Below the pieces are notes generated by a model, which saw nothing but the letters and a program-made list of their open reading frames with translations, made no database searches and had not been told where the DNA came from. A DNA stretch of 64,000 nucleotides from Cyathus striatus (taxonomy: Eukaryota; Basidiomycota; Agaricomycetes; Agaricales; Nidulariaceae). Where the stretch lies: assembly GCA_025738555.1 (NCBI GenBank), contig JAOVFP010000023.1:558001-622000 (forward strand), given 5' to 3'. Below, one piece after another: positions 54,667 to 64,000 of the stretch. Numbering within the stretch: the first letter of the stretch is position 1; every line of letters starts with the position of its first letter. Position numbers and translations under genes: made by a program.

Positions 54667-56297
54667 ATGACAGAGGTCAAGGAGGATGCAGTCGGCAGCT
54701 ATCTTGCTCACTTTCGTACGCACGTCGCTGAAATTCAGGATACCTTGAACGGACGCCAAGGTACTCCTTTGCCTCCTTCTTTCGTATCTCCCACAAGTTT
54801 TTGGACTGCTTTGGAGAAAGATGCATTTTTTCATTCTCTAAGCCTCCATTCGCGGCTTCGCCCCGATTTAATTGCAGCGTCGATACGTACGAAGACGACA
54901 TTAGATGTCTGCGCATATATCGATTTATTAGAACAAGCGTCACTTCATGATCCTACCCCATCCTCTTCGTTATTCATGGAAATGGACGCGGCCAGAGAGG
55001 TGTCAGATTCCTGGATAGCTTGGGAAGAAGAAAATGCGTCAACATTAATATCAGTGGAGCCTGTATGGGAGCGCAAAACAAAGCAGGGAGCTCGTGATCG
55101 TGGTCAGGCAAATGATTCTCAGTCATTTCACTCAGATGACGCCAATAATGTATCTGAGGATCGGGAGACTAGCATCCAATCATTGCGCCCAATTCAGCTA
55201 GCCGTTTTAGAAACGATGCTTAAAGTTGATGAAGAGGATCCTTCACATTCGCAGCAGATGAATACCTCAATATCTGCTTCCAAACACGGTTCTTGTACAT
55301 CAGCACAAGTTATTCTCGAAGAAAATGATGCCAGCCTACCTTTTAACAAGAAAAAAAGTTTAACTGACGAGGAATCGCATATTGGCCTGGAAAGATATCT
55401 TTCGCAAGCAAATAAAATGACCGTAGAAGGAGAAAACTTCGCGTCGCTCAAGAACGAGAAAACCAGGCGTTCCAGAATCAGAAGAAAGTTTTCAACAGCT
55501 GGAATTGATGTCAATTTCCTTAACGATACTGGCTTAGGCCTTTTCCGTTTGGATGTCTTAGGGAGATTGATGAAGTGAGCTCGAATTCATTTAACTTTAG
55601 ACAAATTCCTCTCATATTTTATTTGGTAGATGCGAAGGAGATGGGGGCACATCGATTAGTGCAGATACCATTCGTTTGCTGCGGGTTGTCGTTTCTGAAT
55701 TTATATGTAGAGTTATTCATCACGTAGTAATTTCAAGAGAACAAGAACAAAAAGCGAAAGCTGATACTAAAGCATGGGGTCATTTGAAGCTGGTGCGTCA
55801 TTTTCGAATGTACGGATTGTTCCTTAATTTATGATATATTTCAGATGGGGGCCGCGCAAGTTAAAGCAGCCTTGCAATCAATGAATCTGCATACAGTAAA
55901 CAAGGATTTGGAAATTATTTCAAAAAACCTTTCCAACCTTGATGACACCGAGGAATTCATGGATATGAAAAGTCAGGGAATGCTTGCGAATGCAACAAAT
56001 CAAGGTGATACCGAATTTCAAAGCATTTACTCTGAAATATGTTTCCACCGGAAGTGGCTCACCCCATATATTAACCTCTGTACGTTACCTGAAGATTCCA
56101 GCCTCTTTCATGGACATGCCCCCTCTATTTCTAGGAATGTTAAGGAAGAGGATCCCGGTTTTCAGTTTGATACAAAGCAAGAAGAGACACTACATGATGA
56201 TATGGATAAAGAGGACATGACACGTGATATCACTTATGAGGACTATCTGTGGTCCACCACTCTACACCGCCTCCGCACCAGTCGTACTAAAGATTAA
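54667..56297 (+). CDS. RRN5-like RNA polymerase I upstream activation factor subunit
   Basis: Start ATG 54667 (MTEVKEDAVGSYLAHFRTHV). The N-terminal SANT-like segment SFWTALEKDAFFHSLSLHSR, then RPDLIAASIRTKTTLDVCAY, matches the layout of RRN5 subunits of the Pol I upstream activation factor. A disordered acidic and Ser-rich stretch follows (residues about 110-250). A histone-fold-like part then reads STAGIDVNFLNDTGLGLFRL, LDVLGRLMK / ISADTIRLLRVVVSEFICR and VIHHVVISREQEQKAKADTK, across an intron. The C-terminus is acidic (DMDKEDMTRDITYEDYLW). Stop 56295-56297, only 18 bp from the convergent oxidoreductase stop. The identification rests on motif layout; any SANT plus histone-fold nuclear protein is the alternative. 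Confidence 0.65.
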
Positions 56298-56315
56298 TGT
56301 GTATAACCAGCAACT

Positions 56316-57701
56316 CTAAAGTTTTGCCAACCTATCTTCGTCATCTGGTTTCACTTGAGCAACTACTTTTCCCCATGTTTCCCTTCTCTCAAGTGCGGAC
56401 AACCCATCAACCACATTCTCTAAGGAATAAACGTCTGCATATGTAACAGGTTTGACTCGCTCAGATGCAAAAAGACTACGCGGTATAAGATTGGGAGTAT
56501 AAAAAACACATTACTACTCACTCAAGAATATCTTTCCACACATCTGGAATCCGGCTTGGTTCTTTTCCTGTTCAAAATCAGGGAGACATCCGATTTGTTA
56601 CAGAAAAAGTGAGCTCACCTGTATATGCACCCCAATGCAAACCCACCAGAGATATGTTCTTCAACAATACAAGGTTCATCGGCACTTTCTCAATGGTTCC
56701 GCTTGCAAACCCAATGACAAGCGCACGACCTTTCCACGCAATGCACTTAAGCGAATCTAGTAGAAAAAGACCAAGTTTAGTGTGTATAAATAAAAGCTAA
56801 TTAAATATTTCCTACCATTGATTAAACCGACGGGGTCAAATATAACGTCTGCCCCATGGCCATTCGTGATATCAAGCACTTTCTTCTGCCATCCAGACTC
56901 CGAATAATTGATGCCGTAGTCAGCACCTCCGTATCGCATCGCAACATTAATTTTGGTATCTGAACTCGCTGCTGCGATGACCTTGGCACCGATAGCTGTA
57001 ACCATATATGAATAAGTTGAAGATAATGAAGTCTTGTGAAGTTGGCATTAAAGTACGTACCCTTAGCGATTTGAACGGCTGCTATCCCAACTCCACCAGC
57101 TGCAGCCGTAACCAGTACCCATTCCCCTGAACTGATGTCATGAGAAGCAACGACTAACCAATATGAAACATACCTGGGGATAAGTTAGCCCTTCCGACAA
57201 GAGCTTCATAACTAGTTGGCCATGTTACGTATAATCCTGCGACAAATTTCTGCAGCTGAACAAGTTGAAAGTTGGTAGGAATATACCTGCAGCCTGATTG
57301 AAAGTAATATTATCAGGGAGAGGAATCAACTTATTCCATTCAACTGCAATCTTATCAGCAAAAGCCCCCGTTTGAGCACCAAAGACACGATCTCCAGGTT
57401 TGTACCTGCATTCCTGTGGAACTGGTGAATTTAGAGCAATCTTTCCTGCGAATTCTGTTCCTAAAATGAATGGCAGAGGTGGTTTATGCTGGTATCTCCC
57501 TTGTGCTTGTAGAATCTATAAAGTGAATTACGAATCCATAGGACTGTAGTAGGCGTAATGCGTGCGTACATCGAAGAAGTTGAGTCCTGTACTGTATATG
57601 TCTACTATAACCTGCCCTTCCTTCGGCACAGGTTCTGGAACGTTTTTCGAGAGAGACAGTTTAGATGGATGAGAGAGCTGTTCGACAACGAAGCCACGCA
57701 T
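56316..57701 (-). CDS. Quinone-oxidoreductase-like zinc-less MDR protein
   Basis: NADPH-dependent medium-chain reductase. ATG 57701 opens MRGFVVEQLSHPSKLSLSK. Then come VPEPVPKEGQVIVDIYSTGLN, FFDILQAQGRYQHKPPLPFI, LGTEFAGKI and YKPGDRVFGAQTGAFADK. The Rossmann motif is LVTAAAGGVGIAAVQIAKAI, followed by AKVIAAASSD, GINYSESGWQKKVLDITNG and GADVIFDPVG. The end is FQMCGKIFLSLF, YSLENVVDGLSALERRETWG and KVVAQVKPDDEDRLAKL, stop 56316-56318. The catalytic zinc ligands of classical alcohol dehydrogenases are missing, as in quinone oxidoreductases and crystallin-type enzymes. Substrate unknown. Six or so introns; no break was seen. Confidence 0.88.
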
Positions 57702-58364
57702 TTACGAAAATAAAGAATTGAATGAGTGAAATTCGGTTATTACACCCTGGAGGTTGGGACACTTTATGTGTTAATTGGAAATCAACAGAAGGAAAGTCCG
57801 GCTACTAGACTTAAGCGGCAGCCGGCAATTACTTATGCCAGGTTGAAAAGTTAATACTTACATACTATTACTTAACTAGCCGACAGCCCGTGAGTAGCAC
57901 GGGCATCGGCTAGGTTAGCTGATTGCAGCAACAAAATCACCCTACCCCCTTTCCTACTTACCATGACCTACAACCCTCCTCCACCAACCGCAGCACCATT
58001 GACAAGATCACTTGCATTCCACAGCTCTGTCACTTGCAATCCAAAAAAAAAATCAGAGGAAGGTACAAATTGACCCCGTACCTCGTCTTCAAATTTAAAC
58101 TGTCCCTGTAATTACTATTTTAATCAATACTTCTTTTAGTTTCCCAATAACTATCGCGGTGTTGCATTTATCGCAACGTCCAAGCAAGGTTCCCGCCGAC
58201 GCAGTTGGCAATTCCCAGTATATAGATTGCATAATTATATACGGCATCAAAGATTGTATTGCAAGTAAGTTAAGTATGTTGTACAATGAAGACTATTTCT
58301 ATTAGAATGCTAATGAATTGATTGCTGACGATATCTCAAGTTCGACCACATATCAATATCGACT
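57702..58364. other. Intergenic, no gene seen
   Basis: About 660 bp between the oxidoreductase start and the HUWE1 stop, both on the minus strand. AT-rich with a short poly-A (58043-58052). It presumably contains the HUWE1 terminator and the oxidoreductase promoter. Confidence 0.45.
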
Positions 58365-61300
58365 CTAGCTGAAAGCAAATCCCTCTCCACCTTCGTTTAT
58401 CGCCATGAGTAGTTGTTGGCGCAGCATCTCGTAGGACGTATACTGGGGGAGATCGATTTGATTGAAGCCTACGATATCCATTAGCCTGCATAGGAGTCAT
58501 ACACATGAGTAACACGTACATGTATGTGCCTGAGGAAGTCGATCTGGCTCGCCGTATGCTCGGTGAATAGAAAACCTTTGCACGCCTTGTACACCTTGCA
58601 ACTCGACGAAGCCACCAAGCGGAACACGTGAAGTACCGGTAGCAAAACTTAGAACCTTGGCACGCTCATCTCGATTGAAGGATTTCAGTGCTCGCCACCA
58701 CCATACGATATTTGGATCTGAACTTGTATACCCATTATATTCAGTGGCAGCACGCCACTCATCGACATCAATGTCAGGAGTGCCGGAGATTAACAGTTCC
58801 AGTTCCTGTTCGTTGAACTAGAATAACAAATGAGAATAAAGCGATTATAAATATAATATAGAAGAAACGAACAATCGTGATAAGATCCCTTGGAATAATT
58901 TCGTAGAAACCAGCAGAGAAGCTTTCTATTTGTTCCTTAATGGACGAATAAAGGCGGTATCTAGCAGAAAGTTGAACGAATTCACGCTTATTGTCTTGCG
59001 TGACTGGAATATTTTCTCCTCCTTCTTTTAATGGAACTATTCGATTAACGCCGAACTAAAACTCTGATGAGCATGCTATAACTTTTGCAGATCAAGACAA
59101 ACCTCGTCCGCTTCCACACTGAAAGTAAGGTCCAGCAGTGTAGGATCATTCTCCAGAATCCAGCAGAGTGATTTATAGTACTCCGGATCAACCCATTCCA
59201 CGTCCTTGTAATCAACAGGTTTTCCAAGCAATTGGCGGTAAATACTTCTGGCAAAGTACGCATCGAGAAGGCGCCCATCATAGATAGCTTTCCCAATGAC
59301 TCGTCCAACGAACTTGAAGAACGACAGATGCTCAGGATTAACCCAAGAATTCTTGTTTGGCTGATAAGTTAGCCTATCGGCAGCACAAGGTTGAAACAGT
59401 GCGTTATTAGGGTCAAACATCTGTCTGGCAAGGATCTGGAACCACTCTCGGGTAACACCCCCGGCATCAACACCTTCTTCATCGTAAAAACGGACACTAA
59501 GCTTCCCGTATTTTATCTGCTCTCCGGTTTTCCTCTGGAGATACTGGAAACTATCCTCAAATACCCGGGCACGACGAACGTTTAGCTGCAGGGTTCCGAA
59601 GTGTTCGCGGGAATGAAGTCGCCGATGGAGCTGTTGATTGAAGTAATTCCTCTTGTTATCGAAGTCGAGAACCCGCGGATTGTTTACAAGGAGTGAAAAC
59701 GAACCACTCATCAGGGAGGGATTATTCCTAACCATTAAGTTCAGGACCTTCCGATGAGCATCCGTGAATGTAATGAACAAGTCTTCCATCGATTCCCGTG
59801 CAGTGGCTGGAGATCTTGGTGAGGCCGATGCACGCAATGTGCGAGCTGTCGATGATTGTCCTTTAGATCCTACATACTTACACACAACCATCAGAGCTTC
59901 TATAAGTGGGAGAAGGACAGTTGCCACATGTTCTGTATCTGAGTTTTCTTCAATGACGGACAAGCAGTCTCCTAACCTTCTCCAAAGAGGGGTAAACCGG
60001 AAAGAATCGTAAATAGATTGTACCTTTTCTATATCCTCTTCACCGGCCGACTCAGAAGAAGAGTTTTTCGGAGTATATATATAATCAATTGTCTTCAACA
60101 CTCTCAAAAGTTTTGCCTGAGTTGAAGATGCAGGGGAAAACTTCGTAGCAACGGAGTTCACTAATAATTCGCTTTCCGAAGATTGGAGTGCTACCGCAAG
60201 TTCGTCCAAATCGTTGTATAGAGCCTGACCAAATTCCTGTGCTTTTGATTTCAACTCGTTGGCCACAACGTCGCGAGCATCAGGGATAAATGATAAGTGT
60301 TGTATGAGAGCCAAACTTTGCTGGAACGTCCGACCTGAACATTCGCCAACGGTAAGGATGTTCACTATCAATCGCAGAACAGCATGAGGAACCTGCGGAG
60401 GATTTGCAAGAAGTATCTTCTCTTCCATTGCCAAGATGGGGACTTTTTTTTCCTTATCTGGAGCAGTCGGGAGTTCACCGCTCCTAGCGCTTTCTGCTTG
60501 GCCTGTTGTTATGGTGTCCGCCAATGGTTGCGAACTTTCTTCAACAGGACCAGACGTATGTTCGATTGATGCAGCTTCGCTCGCTGGTGTAGGTTGTTCT
60601 AAAGGTATTTGTCTCTCTTTCAAACTGGTCAATGGCCGAGTTACGGTAGCCAGTAAGCTTACAACCGATTCCATAATGGAAGGTGTTCGCAATAATGACT
60701 GCCGATCAAGTAGGCCAAGGAGAAGAACTATGGGGTAATGGGTTTGTGGAACTTGCTTTTCCTTGCCTTTGCCCTTCTTCGTTGTTGTTCTACGCAATCC
60801 CACCGGTAGTTCATGTTCTGTCAAAAAAAAGAGCGAGGACAGCTCATTGGAGCTTACAATGTAGGTCAATGCTTCAAGACAGCGTTGCGCAATCAAGTCA
60901 GGAACGGCCTCGACTTGTGAATTGGGTAAAGCCAAAGCACCAAGATAATCATTAGCCTTCTGTTTTCCAGCTGATTTCGGAGTCTGAGACTTTGAAGCAC
61001 TATTCTTAAACGACAGTTGTGAAAAGCTTTTGTCAACTGCCGCCAAGTCTCCGGTTCCATCCTGAAGGATATTGAGCAACAAATTGAATAGCTCCGTACG
61101 GGTCTTCGCATTCTCGCAAAGGTTAACTAGCACTTTGAAGAGCAGTGTCTTCTTCAACACATGAGGAAAAAACAACAACCGCACGAGCACAGCTACACCG
61201 GTCTTATCTAATAACTGAATGGCGTCGTGTGATTGAGTAACCTTACGTACAGCTCCGGGGGGGGCATTGCGAATAGAGCTGCGTGCAACCACATGCCGCC

Positions 61301-64000
61301 GAGCATGATGTCCATCGCGAAAGGTAGCTGCGTTAGCGATGATATGGGATGGAAGCGTTTGGAGGAACCCGTCGTCTTGATCCATTAGTACAGCCTGACG
61401 AAGGGAGGGGTCAAGACTAGCAATGAAGCTGGCTGGATCTATGTCAGATGCTCTGGTAGTAGATACATGAGTTTCATCCGTTCGAATACGAGCTCTCTCC
61501 ATAGCTTCTTGTTGAATGATTTCAGCTCTGATATCTGGAGGTAATGCATCAAGGAATTCGGAACTGATTTGCGAATCAGGGGGTCGTTCGACTCGTGCTG
61601 CTCTCTGGTCACGGACATGCTGATTTATAACTTCCTCTCTCATATCATCAGGAAGAGCCTCGAGGAAAGTGGGATCAATGCCAGTATCAGTGATATCCAC
61701 AGCACTTCCATGTATCATCACAGTCACACGTTCCGGAATGGATTGCTGGTTGGAAGATCCTTCAGCCGGATTCTCCTCTAGAGGAGCCAATGATTCCTCA
61801 GCAGGAAGAGGTTGAGGCTCGCCCTGACCTACATCAATCATAACTGCATCTTCTACAGAATCAGTGCGATCTTCTACAGGCAGTCTGGGAACGCCATCTT
61901 CAGCCTGCGCACCACCAGAAACTTCTTCTGGCAAAGGATTTGTACCGGATTTTTTGTCGCCCACAGGTTCCTCAGATCCTAGCTGATCTATCTGTTTGGC
62001 ATCCTCTTCTTTTTTCAATTTCGCTAGTTTAGCAGCTTCGATTGCTGTAGGAAGTAAAGCCAAGATGACGTAGTTCGTTAACTTTCCTGCTCGTTCGTTG
62101 ACGAAGTCACCGTGAAGAATTTTCGCCTCCTCCCCCCATCTCTGCAAAGTTAATAAAGGATCAAATTCCCGTCCCTGTTTCTGGCTTTGGGGACGAGGAG
62201 CTCTTTCAAGTCGAATAGATGCTGAGAATACGCCGGGTTGAAACCTGCGATGCTGCAGGAGTCCGCGTTCGAAATCCACCAGTGCTCCTGCAGGAACATC
62301 GAGGCGGAAAGTGTCCGGACCACCACCTCCACGTCCTCTAGCCATGATACGTTGAAATAGCTGAAGAGACCCGCCGCTTATCAATTCTTCTATTGTTTGA
62401 AACAAATCTGTGGAACCCGCTGCGACTATGCGCTGTGGAGGACGCGTTCTATTTTGATTCATGGAATTGCGGGTACCAGATGGCGAATTATCGAGGAGTA
62501 GAGGGTGCGTAGTAGCTTCTGGAGGGGCTGTAGACGCATTCCTGGCGCGTCCGAATACCTGAATACTGTCGTCTGCTAGAATAGCATCACGTAAAAACCC
62601 AGAAATCGAAGAAAAAGACGCAAACATACCTGCGCCACGATGCCGGCGGGGAACAAATAATCCACTGCCATCACGCGTGTTGTTCATCGCCGCATCTCCA
62701 GCATTAAATACATCATCGACGCTAAATCCTCCATTTTCTATTGCGTATTCTTCTTCATCTGAAGCCATATCCTGTTCATCATCATCATCGTGGATAATTT
62801 GAATAGGTACTGTGGCCATAGTTAGTGCATTAAACAAGATTGCTATTGCATAGGTCATACCTCCACGGTCTTCGTCTGCGCCTAAATCGACTCCAGGTGT
62901 CCCCAGTGGGTCTTCATCTTCGTTTACGTCCTGTATAACCAATAGCTTAAATTCTCCCTCAGATCTTCATGAAAAGTTACCCACCTCCCACATCATTTCC
63001 TCGTCACCATCGTCACCACCTTCACCTTCATCATCTTGGTCTTCGTCATCCGGGTCATCGTCGTCCTCGTCCTCATCTTCATCAATATTATTCTCCACCA
63101 TGCCTTCCTCATCCTCATCTACTTCATCCCAAGCATCTCCGGAATCATGTACCTCATCGCCGAGGTCATCGTCTTCGCCTTCATCCGTATTAGACGTGTC
63201 CTCGCTACCAGTTTCATCGCCGAAGTCCATATCGACATCATCTTCATCTCCATCATCGTCCTCATCCATTTCATCGTCGTCGTCGAAATTCCGATCATCC
63301 ATTTCCTTAAAACGAATATTAGTAACTATGGTAAAATGTAAAAAAAAAAGCATTTGAACGTACACCACCATACATACCCAATGCCGAATTGCGATATAAA
63401 TCGGGGGTTTCTTCACGGTCCTCATCAACAATGTCATCATCATCATCGTCAGAAGAAGACATAGAAGAAGTGCTGTAATGCTCTACATTTTCTGACATCT
63501 CCTTACTTTTGCTTGAAGCTTTGCTCATCTTTATCGCCACTTTGGTCCTGGAGAACATCAATACCATTTAATACATTAACTTATCCGCACTTACAGGTGT
63601 TCCAATGGGCGCAAAATTGAAATAACCAGACTCCGTATATGTGGATAATTCAGGTCAATATCTGAAAGCGCTGTAGTCAATGTAGCAACAAAATTCTTCT
63701 CCAGCATAACCTTAGCTATGTGGGTCGGCGTCTCTTCCTGCTGCTTGCGCGTGGCGGATCCGAATCGAACAATTAATAGTCTATGACATAGCTCAGCTAA
63801 AGCTAGCAGTCTTCCGTATCTGGCGTCCAAATTCTCGAGAACCGGTACATCCTTGATGTTGCGGCTAATTGTCTCGAGAACGAATTTCCTCACGGACGCT
63901 AAATCTGCCGAAACGTCCTTTGTGTCGTGCATAGTAGACGTATCGACACAGAGAGCCACTACAACAGACATCGCCCAGTTGCAAAGCGTAGTTCGGTTGC
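58365..64000 (-). CDS. TOM1: HECT E3 ubiquitin ligase, HUWE1/TOM1 type (5' part outside window)
   Basis: Giant HECT ligase acting in ribosomal-protein, histone and mRNA-export quality control. The window holds about 1,750 C-terminal residues. From the right edge: a conserved armadillo-type region (TLCNWAMSVVVALCVDTS; LDARYGRLLALAELCHRLL), then a very acidic Asp/Glu tract of about 110 residues (62990-63300). A long middle part carries three UBM-like motifs (FLEALPDDMREEVI, FLDALPPDIRAEII, FIASLDPSLRQAVL; about 61400-61690). The HECT domain reads LSVRFYDEEGVDAGGVTREW, FVGRVIGKAIYDGRLLDAYF and VPLGGFVELQG. An intron at the active site separates RLPQAHT from CFNQIDLPQYTSYE (catalytic Cys in HTCFN). 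It ends INEGGEGFAFS, stop 58365-58367. The frame is open at base 64000. Confidence 0.95.

Noticed and set aside
62969..63357. Plus-strand His/Pro-, Ile/Val- and Ser-rich frames.
   Set aside because: They are antisense shadows of the Asp/Glu-coding tract of HUWE1.
1..64000. Search by eye for transposons, CRISPR arrays, tRNA genes and operon-like structures.
   Set aside because: No long terminal repeats, transposase motifs, regular spaced repeats or convincing tRNA A/B boxes were noticed; a tRNA scan would be needed to exclude them fully.

Overview
The window is nuclear DNA of a filamentous basidiomycete, most likely an Agaricomycete. Nearly every gene is broken by many GT-AG introns of about 45-75 nt. 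The gene set is fungal: a Zn2Cys6 regulator, KRE6-type glucan synthesis protein, CBM1 secreted protein, chitinase, and phosphomevalonate kinase. Proteins missing from budding yeast but shared with animals (eIF5-mimic protein, GTPBP1-type GTPase, [2Fe-2S] ferrochelatase) and agaric-style small Cys-rich and four-helix membrane proteins also fit. I recognised no transposon, tRNA, rRNA or CRISPR array by eye. All exon models below were assembled by reading splice sites and protein similarity by eye; no search was run.

Layout. 1-5 kb: the 3' end of an unassigned Ser-rich protein, a cytochrome P450 (-), meiotic MND1 (+) and a doubtful small gene (-). 5-15 kb: Zn2Cys6 transcription factor (+), eIF5-mimic/BZW protein (-), PP2C phosphatase (+), PNS1/CTL transporter (+). 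15-22.5 kb: a cell-surface block of a SUR7/PalI-like four-helix protein (+), membrane-anchored GH18 chitinase (-), CBM1 secreted protein (+) and KRE6/SKN1 GH16 protein (-). 23-31.5 kb: GTPBP1-type GTPase (-), a coiled-coil protein with a J-like end (+), a membrane RING-H2 ligase (+). 31.7-41.6 kb: ferrochelatase (+), phosphomevalonate kinase ERG8 (+), vacuolar-type amino-acid transporter (-), a PL14-like secreted protein (+), NAR1 (+). 41.9-50.2 kb: an 84-residue Cys-rich protein (-), syntaxin TLG2 (+), an MscS channel with EF-hand (+), RPB3 (-). 51.7-64 kb: acyl-CoA/4CL-type ligase (+), RRN5-like Pol I factor (+), quinone-oxidoreductase-like protein (-) and the HECT ligase HUWE1/TOM1 (-), which runs off the right edge.

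Most genes are housekeeping and need not act together. The clearest functional theme is the wall and surface block at 15-22.5 kb. Two genes also share iron and haem chemistry (HEM15, NAR1), close to sterol synthesis (ERG8).

The most unusual features are architectural. Very small exons are needed to restore conserved motifs: 7 nt in the acyl-CoA ligase, 12 nt beside a GC-AG intron in the chitinase, 15 nt in MND1 and 19 nt carrying the P450 haem loop. A few genes keep single-base frame breaks that no ordinary intron explains. RPB3 ends in a Gly/Trp-rich tail with seven tryptophans. A small Cys-rich gene in four exons is hidden in what looks like an intergenic gap.
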